Positions 28,501 to 44,272 of a DNA stretch of 64,000 bases are shown here, one piece after another. The stretch is from Chamaelirium japonicum (taxonomy: Eukaryota > Streptophyta > Magnoliopsida > Liliales > Melanthiaceae), in the NCBI GenBank assembly GCA_947650365.1, contig OX393556.1, positions 80,418,579 to 80,482,578 of the forward strand, read 5' to 3'. The notes under the pieces were generated by a model. That model was given only the letters and a program-made list of their open reading frames with translations, had not been told where the DNA came from and did not search any database. The number at the start of each line of letters is the position of its first letter. Position 1 is the first letter of the stretch. The position numbers were made by a program, and so were the translations under genes.

Positions 28501-31500
28501 ATACATTCATACGATCCATTCTAATTCATTTGCACGAATATATCCATTCTAATTCATTCGTACGATCCATTCTAATTCCTTCGTACGATCCATTCTAATT
28601 CATTCGTACGATCTATTCTATTTCATTCGTACGATCCATTCTTACTCATTCGTACGATCCATTCTAATTCATTCGTCTGATCCATTCAAATTCATTCGCA
28701 CGAATGTATCCATTCTAATTCATTCGTTCGATCAATTCTAATTCATTAGCACGATCCATTCTAATTCATTCGTACGATCCATTCTAATTCATTCGCACGA
28801 TCCATTCTAATTCATTCATAGGATCCATTCTAATTCATTCATACGATCTATTCTAATTCTTTCGCACGAATGGATCCATTCTAATTCATTCGCACGAATG
28901 TATCCATTCTAATTCATTCGTACGATCTATTCTAATTCATTCGTACGATCCATTCTAATTCATTAATATGATCCATTCTAATTCATTCGTAAGATCCATT
29001 CTAATTCATATGCACAAAGGTATCCATTCTAATCCATTCGTACAATCCATTCTAATTCATTCGTACGATCCATTCTAATTCATTCGCTCGAATGTATCCA
29101 TTCTAATCCATTCGTACGATCCATTCTAATCCATTCGATCGTAGGATCCATTCTAATTCATTCGCATGAATGTAACCATTCTATTTCATTCATTTGATCC
29201 ATTCTAATTCATTCGTACGATCCATTCTAATTCATTCGTTCGATCCATTCTAATTTATTCGCACAAATGTATCCATTCTAATTCATTTGTACGATCCATT
29301 CTAATTCATTCCTACGATCCATTCTAATTCATTCGTACGATCCATTCTAATTCATTCGTACGATCCATTCTAATTCATTCGCACGAATGTATCCATTCTA
29401 GTTCATTCGTACGATCCATTCTAATTCATTCGTACGATCCATTCTAATTCATTCGCATGATCCATTCTAATTCATTCGTACGATCAATTCTAATTCATTC
29501 GTGCAATCCATTCTATTTCATTCGTACGATCCATTCTTACTCGTTCGTATGATCCATTCTAATTCATTCACACGAATGTATCCATTCGTACGAATGAATT
29601 AGAATAGATTGTATGAATGAATTAGAATGGATCATACGAAGGAATTAGAATGGATCGTACGAATGAATTAGAATGGATCGTACGAATGAATTAGAATGGA
29701 TCGTACGAAGGAATTAGAATGGATCGTACGAATGAATTAGAATGGATCGTATGATTGAATTAGAATGGATCATACGAATGAATAAGAATGGATCGTATGA
29801 ATGAATTAGATTGGATCGTACGATCCATTCTAATTCATTAGCATGGATCGTGCTAATGAATTAGAATGGAATATACGAATGAATTAGAATGGACCGTAGA
29901 ATGGATCGTACGAATGAATTAGAATGAATTAGAATGGATTGTACGAATGAATTAGAATAGATCATAGGAATGAATTAGAATGGATCGTGCAAATGAATTA
30001 GAATGGATACATTCGTGCGAATGAATTAGAATGGATCATGCGAATGAATTAGAATCGATCGTACGAATGAATTAGAATGGATATATTTGAACGAATAAAT
30101 TAGAATGGATCATACGAATGAATTAGAATGGATCATACTAATGAATTAGAATGGATCGTACGAATAAATTAGAATGGATAGTGCGAATGAATTAGAATCG
30201 ATCGTACGAATGAATTAGAATGGATCGTACGAATGAATTAGAATGGATCATACGAATGAGTAAGAATGGATCGTACGAATGAATTAGAATGGATCGTACG
30301 AATGAATTAGAATGGATCGTACGAATAAATTAGAATGGATACATTCGTCCGAATGAATTAGAATGGATCATACGAATGAGTAAGAATGGATCGTACGAAT
30401 GAAATAGAATAGATTGTACGAATGAATTAGAATGGATCCTACGAATGAATTAGAATGGATCGTGTGAAAGAATTAGAATGGATTGTATGAATGAATTAGA
30501 ATGGATCGTATGAATGAATTAGAATGGATCGTGCGAATGAATTCGAATGGATCGTACGAATTCATTCTAATTCATTCATACAATCCATTCTAATTCATTC
30601 ACACGATCCATTCTAATTCATTAATATGATCCATTCTAATTCATTCGTACGATCCATTCTAATTCATATGCACAAAGGTATCCATTCTAATTCATTCGTA
30701 CGATCCATTCTAATTCAGGATCGTACGAATGAATTAGAATGGATACATTCGTACGAATAAATTAGAATGGATCGTGCGAATGAATTAGAATGGATCGTGC
30801 GAATGAATTAGAATGGATCGTACGAATGAATTAGAATGGATCATACGAATGAACTAGAATGGATACATTCGTGCGAATGAATTAGAATGGATAGTACGAA
30901 TGAATTAGAATGGATCGTACGAATGAATTAGAATGGATCGTACGAATGAATTAGAATGGATACATTCGTGCGAATGAATTATAATGGATCGGACGAATGA
31001 ATTAGAATGGATCGTACGAATGAATTAGAATGGATCAAATGAATGAATTAGAATGGTTACATTCATGCGAATGAATTAGAATGGATCGTACGAATGGATT
31101 AGAATGGATCGTACGAATGGATTAGAATGGATACATTCGAGCGAATGAATTAGAATGGATCGTACGAATGAAATTAGAATGGATCGTACGAATGAATTAG
31201 AATAGATCGTACGAATGAATTAGAATGGATTGTACGAATGAATTAGAATGGATCGTACGAATAAATTAGAATGGATACATTCGTCCGAATGAATTAGAAT
31301 GGATCATACGAATGAGTAAGAATGGATCGTACGAATGAAATAGAATAGATTGTACGAATGAATTAGAATGGATCCTACGAATGAATTAGAATGGATCGTG
31401 TGAAAGAATTAGAATGGATTGTATGAATGAATTAGAATGGATCGTATGAATGAATTAGAATGGATCGTGCGAATGAATTCGAATGGATCGTACGAATTCA

Positions 31501-34434
31501 TTCTAATTCATTCATACAATCCATTCTAATTCTTTCACACGATCCATTCTAATTCATTCGTACGTTCCATTCTAATTCATTAGCACGATCCATGCTAATT
31601 CATTCGTTCGATCAATTCTAATTCATTAGCACGATCCATTCTAATTCATTCGTACGATCCATTCTAATTCATTCACACGATCCATTCTAATTCATTCATA
31701 GGATCCATTCTAATTCATTCATACGATCTATTCTAATTCTTTCGCATGAATGTATCCATTCTAATTCATTCGCACGAATGTATCCATTCTAATTCATTCA
31801 TACGATCCATTCTAATTCATTCGTACGATCCATTCTAATTCATTCGTATGATCCATTCTAATTCATTCATACGATCTATTCTAATTCATTCTTACAATCC
31901 ATTCTAATTCTTTCACACGATCCACTCTAATTCTTTCGCACGAATGTATCCATTCTAATTCATTCGCACGAATGTATCCATTCTAATTCATTCGTACGAT
32001 CCATTCTAATTCATTCGTACGATCCATTCTAATTCATTCGTATGATCCATTCTAATTCATTCATACGATCTATTCTAATTCATTCATACAATCGATTCTA
32101 ATTCTTTCACACGATCCATTCTAATTCATTCGTACGATCCATTCTAATTCATTCGCACAAACCATTCTATATCATTCGTACGATCCATTCTTACTCATTC
32201 GTATGATCCATTCTAATTCATTCGCACGAATGTATCCATAATGGATCATACGAATGAGTAAGAATGGATCGTACGAATGAAATAGAATGGATTGTGCGAA
32301 TGAATTAGAATGGACCGTATGAATGAATTAGACGTACGAATGAATTAGAATGGATACATTCGTGCGAATAAATTAGAATGGATCATACGAATGAGTAAGA
32401 ATGGATCGTCATTCTAATTCATTCGTATGATTCATTCTAATTCATTTGTATCCATTCTATTTCATTCGCACGATCCATTCTAATTCATTCGCGCAATCTA
32501 TTCTAATTCATTCGTACGATCCTTTCTAATTCATTCATACGATCCATTCTAATTCATTCATTCAATCCATTCTAATTCTTTCACACGATCCATTCTAATT
32601 CATTCGGAGGATCCATTCTAATTCATTCGTACAATCTATTCTATTTCATTCGTACGATCCATTCTAATTCATTCGTACGATCCATTCTAATTCATTCGGA
32701 CGATCCATTCTAATTCATTCGCACGAATGTATCCATTCTAATTCATTCGTACAATCTATTCTAATTCATTCATACAATCCATTCTAATTCTTTCACACGA
32801 TCCATTCTAGTTCATTCGTACGATCCATTCTAATTCATTCGTGCAATCCATTCTATTTCATTCGTACGATCCATTCTTACTCATTCGTATGATCCATTCT
32901 AATTCATTCACACGAATGTATCCATTCGTACGAATGAATTAGAATAGATTGTACGAATGAATTAGAATGGATCGTACGAATGAATTAGAATAAATCGTAC
33001 AAAGGAATTAGAATGGATCGTACGAATGAATTAGAATGGATCGTACGAATGAATTAGAATAGATAGTACGAATGAATTAGAATAGATCATACGAAGGAAT
33101 TAGAATGGATCGTACGAATGAATTAGAATGGATACATTCGTGCGAACGAATTAGAATGGATTGTGCGAATGAATAAGAACAGATCGTGCGAATGAATTAG
33201 AATGGATCGTACGAATGAATTAGAATGGATCGTGTGAATGAATTAGAATGGATCGTACGAATGAATTAGAATGGATACATTTGTGCGAATGAATTAGAAT
33301 GGATCGTACGAATGAATTAGAATGGATCGTATGAATGAATTAGAATGGATCGTACGAATGAATTAGAATGGATCGTGCGAATGAATTAGAATGGATCGTA
33401 CGAATGAATTAGAATGGATCGTACGAATGAACTAGAATGGATACATTCGTGCGAATGAATTACAATGGATCGTACGAATGAATTAGAATGGATCGTACGA
33501 ATGAATTAGAATGGATCTTATGAATGAATTAGAATGGATCGTACAAATGAATTAGAATGGATCGTACGAATGAATTAGAATGGATGCATTTGTGCGAATT
33601 AATTAGAATGGATCGTACGAATGAATTAGAATGGATTGTACGAATGAATTAGAATGGATCGTACGAATGAACTAGAATGTATACATTCGTGCGAATGAAT
33701 TAGAATGGATCGTACGAATGAATTAGAATGGATCGTACGAATGAATTAGAATGGATCTTACGAATGAATTAGAATGGATCGTACGAATGAATTAGAATGG
33801 ATCGTACGAATGAATTAGAATGGATACATTCGTGCGAATGAATTAGAATGGATCGGACGAATGAATTAGAATGGATCGCACGAATGAATTAGAATGGATC
33901 GTATGAATGAATTAGAATGGATCGTATGAATAAATTAGAATGGATACATTCGTCCGAATGAATTAGAATGGATCATACGAATGAGTAAGAATGGATCGTA
34001 CGAATGAAATAGAATAGATTGTATGAATGAATTAGAATGGATTCGTACGAATGAATTAGAATGGATACATTCGTGCGAATGAATTAGAATAGATCGTACC
34101 AATAAGTAAGAATGGATCGTACGAATGAAATAGAATGGATTGTGCGAATGAATTAGAATGGATCGTACGAATGAATTAGAATGGATCGTGTGAAAGAATT
34201 AGAATGGATTGTATGAATGAATTAGAATAGATCATATGAATGAATTAGAATGGATCGTATGAGTGAATTAGAATGGATACGAAGGAATTAGAATGGATCA
34301 TACGAATAAGTAAGAATGGATCATACAAATGAAATAGAATGGATTGTACGAATGAATTAGAATGGATCCTACGAATGAATTAGAATAGATCGTGTGAAAG
34401 AATTAGAATGGATTGTATGAATGAATTAGAATGA
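25398..34434. repeat. 23/28-bp satellite array, segment 4
   Basis: Same satellite, no gene. Approximate orientation map: F 25398-25948, R 25949-26118, F 26119-26442, R 26443-26972, F 26973-27290, R 27291-27995 (F island near 27640), F 27996-29589, R 29590-30559 (F island 29820-29846), F 30560-30718, R 30719-31496, F 31497-32239, R 32240-32409, F 32410-32929, R 32930-34434. The stretches 25378-26180 and 31477-32480 are related copies. Within the second, a piece of about 190 bp is tandemly doubled (starting near 31739 and 31931). Confidence 0.96.
25945..26180. repeat. Recurrent F-R-F cassette 'W' (representative copy)
   Basis: A short R block of about 170 bp is bounded on both sides by F units. 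It enters through ATCCATAATGGAT and leaves through GGATCGTCATTCTAATTC, with an internal deletion scar ATTAGACGTACG. Matching copies lie at about 32235-32480 and 56221-56490. A copy of the left part is at 42217-42310. Confidence 0.8.
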
Positions 34435-37400
34435 ATTCGTACGATCCTTTCGAATTCATTCGCACGATCCATTCTAATTCATTCATACGATCCATTCTAA
34501 TTCATTCATACAATCCATTCTAATTCAATCATATGATCTATTCTATTTCATTCGTACGATCCATTCTTACTCATTCGTATGATCCATTCTAATTCATTCG
34601 GACGAATGTATCCATTCTAATTTATTCGTACGATCCATTCTAATTCATTCGTACGATCCATTCTAATTCATTCGTACGATCCATTCTAATTCATTCGTAA
34701 GATCCATTCGAATTCATTCGTACGATCCATTCTAATTCATTCGTACGTTCCATTCTAATTCATTCGCACGAATGTATCCATTCTAGTTCATTCGTACGAT
34801 CCATTCTAATTCATTCGTACGATCCATTCTAATTCATTCGTACGATCCATTCTAATTCATTCGCACGAATGTATCCATTCTAGTTCATTCGTACGATCCA
34901 TTCTAATTCATTCGTACGATCCATTCTAATGCATTCGCATGATCCATTCTAATTCATTCGTACGATCCATTCTAATTCATTCATACGATCCATTCTAATT
35001 CATTCGTACGATCCATTCTAATTCATTCGTACGATCCATTCTAATTCATTCGCACGAATGTATCCATTCTAGTTCATTCGTACGATCCATTCTAGTTCAT
35101 TCGTACGATCCATTCTAATTCCTTCGTACGATCCATTCTAATTCATTCGTACGATCTATTCTAATTCATTCGTCCGATCCATTCTAATTCATTCGCACGA
35201 ATGTATCCGTTCTAATACATTCATACGATCCATTGTAATTCATTTGCACGAATATATCCATTCTAATTCATTCGTACGATCCATTCTAATTCCTTCGTAC
35301 GATCCATTCTAATTCATTCGTACGATCTATTCTAATTCATTCGTCCGATCCATTATAATTCATTCGCACGAATGTATCCATTCTAATTCATTCGTACGAT
35401 CCATTCTAATTCATTCGTACGATCCATTTTAATTAATTCGTATGATCCATTCTAATTCATTCGTACGATCCATTCAAATTCATTCATACAATCCATTCTA
35501 ATTCATTCGCACGAATGTATCCATTCCAATTAATTCGTACGATCCATTTTAATTCATTCGTATGATCTATTCTTATTCATTCGCATGATCCAGTCTAATT
35601 GATTCGCACGATCCATTCGAATTCATTCGCACGAATGTATCCATTCTAATTCATTCGTACGATCCATTCTAATTCATTAATATGATCCATTCTAATTCAT
35701 TCGTACGAACCATTCTAATTCATATGCACAAAGGTATCCATTCTAATTCATTCGTACGATCCATTCTAATTCAGGATCGTACGAATGAATTAGAATGGAT
35801 ACATTCATGCGAATGAATTAGAATTGATCGTACGAATGAATTAGAATGGATCGTGCGAATGAATTAGAATGGATCGTACGAATGAATTAGAATGGATCGT
35901 ACGAATGAACTAGAATGGATACATTCGTGCGAATAAATTAGAATGGATCGTACGAATGAATTAGAATCGATCGTACGAATGAATTAGAATGGATACATTC
36001 GTGTGAATGAATTAGAATGGATCGGACGAATGAATTAGAATGGATCGTAGGAATGAATTAGAATGGATCAAATGAATGAATTAGAATGGATCGTACGAAT
36101 GAATTAGAATGGATCGTACGAATGAATTAGAATGGATACATTCGTGCGAATGAATTAGAATGGATCGGACGAATGAATTAGAATAGATCGTACGAATGAA
36201 TTAGAATGGATCGAACGAAGGAATTAGAATGGATCGTACGAATGAATTAGAATGGATATATTCGTGCAAATGAATTAGAATGGATCATATGAGTGAATTA
36301 GAATGGATCGTATGAATGAATTAGAATGGATACATTCGTGTGAATGAATTAGAATGGATCGTATAAATGAATTAGAATAGATTTTGTGAATGAATTAGAA
36401 CTGATCGTACGAATGAATTAGAATGGATACATTCGTGCGAATGAATTAGAATGGATTGTATGAATGAATTAGAATGGATCGTACGAATGAATTAGAATGG
36501 ATCGTATGAGTGAATTAGAATGGATACGAAGGAATTAGAATGGATCGTACGAAGGAATTAGAATGGATCATACGAATGAAATAGAATGGATCGTACGAAG
36601 GAATTAGAATGGATCGTACGAAGGAATTAGAATGGATCGTACGAAGGAATTAGAATAGATCGTACGTATGAATTAGAATGGATATATTCGTGCAAATGAA
36701 TTAGAATGGATCGTATGAATGAATTAGAATGGATCGTATGAGTGAATTAGAATGGATAGTACGAATGAAGTAGAATGGATCGTATGAATGAATTAGAATG
36801 GATACATTCGTGCGAATGAATTAGAATGGATCGTACGAATGAATTAGAATGGATCGTACGAATGAATTAGAATGGATCTTACAAATGAATTAGAATGGAT
36901 CATACGAATGAATTAGAATGGATCGTACGAATGAATTAGAATGGATACATTCGTGCGAATGAATTAGAATGGATCGGACGAATAAATTAGAATGGATCGT
37001 ACGAATGAATTAGAATGGATCAAATGAATGAATTAGAATGGTTACATTCATGCGAATGAATTAGAATGGATCGTATGAATGGATTAGAATGGATCGTACG
37101 AATGGATTAGAATGGATACATTCGAGCGAATAAATTAGAATGGATCGTACGAATGAATTAGAATGGATCGTACGAATGGATTAGAATGGATCCTACTAAT
37201 GGATTAGAATGGATACCTTTGTGCATATGAATTAGAATGGATCGTACGAATGAATTAGAATGGATCGTGCTAATGAATTAGAATGGATCGAACGAATGAA
37301 TTAGCATGGATCGTGCTAATGAATTAGAATGGAACATACGAATGAATTAGAATGGATCGTGTGAAAGATTTAGAATGGATTGTATGAATGAATTAGAATG

Positions 37401-40217
37401 AATTCGTACGATCCATTCGAATTAATTCGCACGATCCATTCTAATTCATTCATATGATCCATTCTAATTCATTCATACAATCCATTCTAATTCATTCTTA
37501 CGATCTATTCTAATTCTTTCGCACGAATGTATCCATTCTAATTCATTCGCATGAATGTATCCATTCTAATTCATTCATACGATCCATTCCAATTCATTCG
37601 CACGATCCATTCTAATTCATTCATATGATCAATTCTAATTCATTCGCACGAATGTATCCATTCTAATTCATCCGTACGATCCATTCTAATTCATTCATAG
37701 GGTCCATTCTAATTCATTCATACAATCCATTCTAATTCATTCGCACGAACGTATCCATTCTAATTCATTCGTACGATCAGTTCTAATTCATTCACAAAAT
37801 CTATTCTAATTCATTCATACGATCCATTCTAATTCATTCACACGAATGTATCCTTTCTAATTCATTCATACGATCCATTCTAATTCATTCGTACGATCCA
37901 TTCTAATTCACTTATACGATCCATTCTAATACATTCATACGATCCATTCTAATTCATTTGCACGAATATATCCATTCTAATTCATTCGTACGATCCATTC
38001 GATCTAATTCCTTCGTACGATCCATTCTAATTCATTCGTACGATCTATTCTATTTCATTCGTACGATCCATTCTTACTCATTCGTACGATCCATTCTAAT
38101 TCATTCGTCCGATCCATTCTAATTCATTCGCACGAATGTATCCATTCTAATTCATTCGTACGATCCATTCAAATTTATTCGCACAATCCATTCTAATTCA
38201 TTCGTACGATCCATTCTAATTCTTTCACACGATCCATTCTAATTCATTCGTACGATCCATTCTAATTCATTCGCACGATCCATTCTAATTCATTCGTACG
38301 ATCTATTCTAATTCATTAATACGATCCATTCTAATTCATTCGTACGATCCATTCTAATTCATTCGCACGATCCATTCTAATTCATTCGTACGATCCATTC
38401 TAATTCATTCGTTGGATCCATTCTAATTAATTCGTATGATCCATTCTAATTCATTCGTATATTCCATTCAAATTCATTCGCACGATCCATTCATTCGTAC
38501 GATCCATTCTAATTCAGGATCGTACGAATGAATTAGAATGGATACATTCGTGCGAATGAATTAGAATTGATCGTACGAATGAATTAGAATGGATCGTACG
38601 AATGAATTAGAATGGATCGTACGAATGAATTAGAATGGATCGTACGAATGAACTAGAATAGATACATTCGTGCGAATGAATTAGAATGGATCGTACGAAT
38701 GAATTAGAATGGATCGTACGAATGAATTAGAATGGATCGTACGAATGAATTAAAATGGATCGTACGAATGAATTAGAATGGATACATTCGTGCGAATGAA
38801 TTAGAATGGATCGGAAGAATGAATTAGAATGGATCGTACGAATGAATTAGAATGGATCAAATGAATGAATTAGAATGGATCGTACGAATGAATTAGAATG
38901 CATCGTACGAAAGAATTAGAATGGATATATTCGTGCGAATGAATTAGAATGGATCGTACGAATGAATTAGACTGGATCGTATGAATGAATTTGAATGGAT
39001 ACATTTGTGCGAATGAATCTAAATGGATTGTATGAATGAATTACAATGGATCGTACGAATGAATTAGAATGGATCGTACGAATGAATTAGAATAGCTCAT
39101 ACGAATGAATTAGAATGAATCGTATGAATGAATTAGAATGGTTACATTCGTGCGAATGAATTAGAATAGATCGTACGAATGAATTAGAATGGATCGTACG
39201 AATAAATTAGAATGGATCGTGCGAATGAATTAGAATGGATCGTACGAATGAATTAGAATGGATCCACCGAATGAGTTAGAATGGATCATACGAATGAATT
39301 AGAATGGATTGTACGAATGAATTAGAATGGATAGTGCGAATGAATTAGAATGGATGGTATGAATGAATAAGAATGGATCGTACGAATGAATTTGAATGGA
39401 TCGTGCGAATGAATTAGCATGAATCGTACGAATGTATTAGAATGGATCGTACGAATGAATTAGAATGAATCGTACGATCCATTCTAATTCATTCGTACCA
39501 TCCATTCTAATTTATTCGAACGAATGTATCCATTCTAGTTCATTCGTACGATCCATTCTAGTTCATTCGTACGATCCATTCTAATTCATTTGTACGATCC
39601 ATTCTAATTCATTTGTATGATCCATTCTAATTAATTCGTATGATCCATTCTAATTCATTCGTACGATCCATTCTAATTCATTCATACAATCCATTCTAAT
39701 TAATTCGCACGAATGTATCCATTCTAATTAATTCGTACGATCCATTCTAATTCATTCGTATGATCCATTTTTATTCATTCGCACGATCCAGTCTAATAGA
39801 TTCGCACGATCCATTCTAATTCATTCGCACGAATGTATCCATTCTAATTCATACGATCGTGTGAATGAATTAGAATGGTTACATTCATGCGAATGAATTA
39901 GAATGGATCGTACGAATGGATTAGAATGGATCGTACGAATGGATTAGAATGGATACATTCGTGCGAATGAATTAGAATGGATTGTATGAATGAATTAGAA
40001 TGGATCGTACGATCCATTTGAATTCATTCGTATGATCCATTCTAATTCATTCGTACGATCCATTCTAATTCATTCGTACGAATGTATCCATTCTAATTCA
40101 TTTGCACGATCCATTCTAATTCATTCCTATGATCTATTCTAATTCATTCGTACGATCCATTCTAATTCATTCTAATTCATTCGTACGATCCATTCTACGA
40201 TCCATTCTAATTCATTC

Positions 40218-41101
40218 GTATATTCCATTCTAATTCATTAGCACGATCCATGCTAATGAATTAGAATGGATCATACGATCCAATCTAATTCATTCATACG
40301 ATCCATTCTTACTCATTCGTATGATCCATTCTAATTCAATCGTACGATCCATTCTAATTCATTCGTACGATCCATTCTAATTCCTTCGTACGATCCATTC
40401 TAATTCATTCGTACGATCCATTCTAATTCCTTCATACGATCCAATCTAATTCATTCGTACGATCCATTCTAATTCATTCGCGCAATCTATTCTAATTCAT
40501 TCGTACGATCCATTCTAATTCATTCGTACGATCCATTCTAATTCATTCATACAATCCATTCTAATTTATTCGCACGAATGTATCCATTCTAATTCATTCG
40601 TACGATCCATTCTAATTCATTCGCACAATCTATTCTAATTCATTCATACGATCCATTCTAATTCATTCGCTCGAATGTATCCATTCTAATTCATTCATAC
40701 GACCCATTCTACTTCATTCGTACTATCCGTTCTAATTCACTCATACGATCCATTCTAATTCATTCATACGATCCATTCTAATTCATTTGCACGAATATAT
40801 CCATTCTAATTCATTCGTACGATCCATTCTAATTCCTTCGTACGATCCACTCTAATTCCTTCGTACGATCCATTCTAATTCCTTCGTACGATCCATTCTA
40901 TTTCAATCGTATGATCCATTCTAATTCCTTCGTACGATCCATTCTAATTCCTTCGTATCCATTCTAATTCACTTATACGATCCATTCTAATTCATTCGTA
41001 CGATCCATTCTAATTCATTCATACAATCCATTCTAATTCATTCGCACGAATGTATCCATTCTAATTCATTCGTACGATCAGTTCTAATTCATTCACAAAA
41101 T
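40218..41101. repeat. F arm of a long dispersed inverted duplication (partner 1110-2015)
   Basis: This is the reverse complement of 1110-2015 by landmark order and spacing. The unusual unit ACTATCCG inside it (40722) also occurs in F orientation at 3901, 13846, 23209, 56743 and 62078, so this module is one of the most copied blocks in the array. Confidence 0.8.
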
Positions 41102-42029
41102 CTATTCTAATTTATTCATACGATCCATTCTAATTCATTCACACGAATGTATCCATTCTAATTCATTCATACGATCCATTCTAATTCATTCGTACGATCC
41201 ATTCTAATTCACTCATACGATCCATTCTAATACATTCATACGATCCATTCTAATTCATTTGCATGAATATATCCATTCTAATTCATTCGTACGATCCATT
41301 CTAATTCCTTCGTACGATCCATTCTAATTCATTCGTACGATCTATTCTATTTCAATCGTACAATCCATTCTTACTCATTCGTACGATCCATTCTAATTCA
41401 TTCGTCCGATCCATTCTAATTCATTCGCACGAATGTATCCATTCCAATTCATTCGTTCGATCAATTCTAATTCATTAGCACGATCCATTCAAATTCATTC
41501 GTACGATCCATTCTAATTCATTCGCACGATCCATTCTAATTCATTCATAGGATCCATTCTAATTCATTCATACGATCTATTCTGATTCATTCATACGATC
41601 TATTCTGATTCTTTTGCACGAATGTATCCATTCTAATTCATTCGCACGAATGTATCCATTCTAATTCATTCGTATGATCCATTCTAATTCATTCGTACGA
41701 TCCATTCTAATTCATTCGTACGATCCATTCTAATTCATTCGTACGATCTATTCTAATTCATTCATACGATCCATTCTAATTCATTCGTACGATCCATTCT
41801 AATTCATTCGCACGAATGTATCCATTCTAGTTCATTCGTACGATCTATTCTAATTCATTCGCATGGATCGTGCATTCGTACGATCCATTCTAATTCATTC
41901 GTAAGATCCATTCTAATTCATTCTTACGATCCATTCTAATTCATTCGTACGATCAATTCTAATTCATTCGCACGAATGTATCCATTCTAGTTCATTCGTA
42001 CGATCTATTCTAATTCATTCGTACGATCC

Positions 42030-42075
42030 ATTCTAATTCAATCATACGATCTATTCTAATTCATTCATACAATCC
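42030..42075 (+). other. Candidate empty paralogue of the retrotransposon insertion site
   Basis: Here CATACGATCTATTCTAATTC continues through CATACAATCC and TTCTTTCACACG with a single CGATC (42047-42051). This is the order found when 44268-44277 is joined to 48975 onwards. The upstream context also matches: the odd junction GCATGGATCGTGC lies at 41861 here and at 44087 beside the element. A second similar empty site is at about 61160-61215. Confidence 0.7.
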
Positions 42076-44272
42076 ATTCTAATTCTTTCACACGATCCAT
42101 TCTAATTCATTCGTACGATCCATTCTAATTCATTCGCACAATCCATTCTATTTCATTCGTACGATCCATTCTTACTCATTCGCATGATCCATTCTAATTC
42201 ATTCGCACGAATGTATCCATAATGGATCATACGAATGAGTAAGAATGGATCGTACGAATGAAATAGAATGGATTGTGCGAATGAATTAGAATGGACCGTA
42301 CGAATGAATTAGAATGCATACATTCGTGCGAATGAATTAGAATGGATCGGACGAATGAATTAGAAAGGATCATACGAATGAATTAGAATGGATCGTACGA
42401 ATGAATTAGAATGGATCGTACGAATAAATTAGAAAGGATACATTCGTCCGAATGAATTAGAATGGATCATACGAATGAGTAAGAATGGATCGTACGAATG
42501 AAATAGAATAGATTGTACGAATGAATTAGAATGGATCCTACGAATGAATTAAAATAGATCGTGTGAAAGAATTAGAATGGATTGTATGAATGAATTAGAA
42601 TGAATTCGTACGATCCATTCGAATTCATTCGCACGATCCATTCTAATTCATTCATAAGATCCATTCTAATTCATTCATACAATCCATTCTAATTCTTTCA
42701 CACGATCCATTCTAATTCATTCGTGGGATCCATTCTAATTCTTTCGTACAATCTATTCTATTTCATTCGTATGATCCATTCTTACTCATTCGTATGATCC
42801 ATTCTAATTCATTCGGACGAATGTATCCATTCTAATTTATTCGTACGATCCATTCTAATTCATTCATACGATCCATTCTAATTCATTCGTACGATCCATT
42901 CTAATTCATTCGTCCGATCCATTCTAATTCATTCGCACGAATGTATCCATTCTAATTCATTCGTACGATCCATTCTAATTCATTCGTACGATCCATTCTA
43001 AATCATTCTTAAGATCCATTCTAATTCATTCGTACGATCCATTCTAATTCATTCGTACGATCCATTCTAATTCATTCGCACGAATGTATCCATTCTAGTT
43101 CATTCGTACGATCCATTCTAATTCATTCGTACGATCCATTCTAATTCATTCGCACGATCCATTCTAATTCATTCGTACGATCCATTCTAATTCATTCGTA
43201 CGATCCATTCTAATTCATTCGCACAAATGTATCCATTCTAATTCATTCCTACGATTGATTCTAATTCATTCGCACGATCCATTCTAATTCATTCGTACGA
43301 TCCATTCTAATTCATTCGCACGATCTGTTCTTATTCATTCGCACAATCCATTCTAATTTATTCGCACGAATGTATCCATTCTAATTCATTCGTACGATCC
43401 ATTCTAATTCATTCGTATGATCCATTCTAATTAATTCGTATGATCCATTCTAATTCATTCGTACGATCCATTCTAATTCATTCATACAATCCATTTTAAT
43501 TCATTCGCACGAATGTATCCATTCTAATTAATTCGTACGATCCATTCTAATTCATTCGTATGATCCATTCTAATTCATTCGCACAATCCATTCTATTTCA
43601 TTCGTACGATCCATTTTCTTACTCATTAGTACGATCCATTCTAATTCATTCGCACGAATGTATCCATTCTAATTCATTCGTACGAATCCATTCTAATTCA
43701 TTCGTACAATCTATTCTATTTTATTCGTACGATCCATTCTTACTCATTCGTATGATCCATTCTAATTCATTTGGACGAATGTATCCATTCTAATTTATTC
43801 GTACGATCCATTCTAATTCATTCGTACGATCCATTCTAATTCATTCATACGATCCATTCTAATTCATTCGTCCGATCCATTCTAATTCATTCGCACAAAT
43901 GTATCCATTCTAATTCATTCTTACGATCCATTCTAATTCATTCGTACGATCCATTCTAATTCATTCGTAAGATCCATTCTAATTCATTCGTACGATCCAT
44001 TCTAATTCATTCGTACGATCCATTCTAATTCATTCGCACGAATATATCCATTCTAGTTCATTCGTAGGATCTATTCTAATTCATTCGCATGGATCGTGCA
44101 TTCGTACGATCCATTCTAATTCATTCGTAAGATCCATTCTAATTCATTCGTACGATCCATTCTAATTCATTCGTACGATCCATTCTAATTCATTCGCACG
44201 AATGTATCCATTCTAGTTCATTCGTACGATCCATTCTAATTCATTCGTACGATCCATTCTAATTCATTCATA

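Noticed and set aside
28368..28598. Open frame of repetitive IHSNSFVRSIL peptide, with similar frames at 43560-43793, 51933-52358, 54270-54455 and 58856-59038
   Set aside because: Three 23-bp monomers make 69 bp, so a frame with no stop in the monomer stays open through runs of units. There is no promoter, codon signature or conserved end; these are satellite, not genes.
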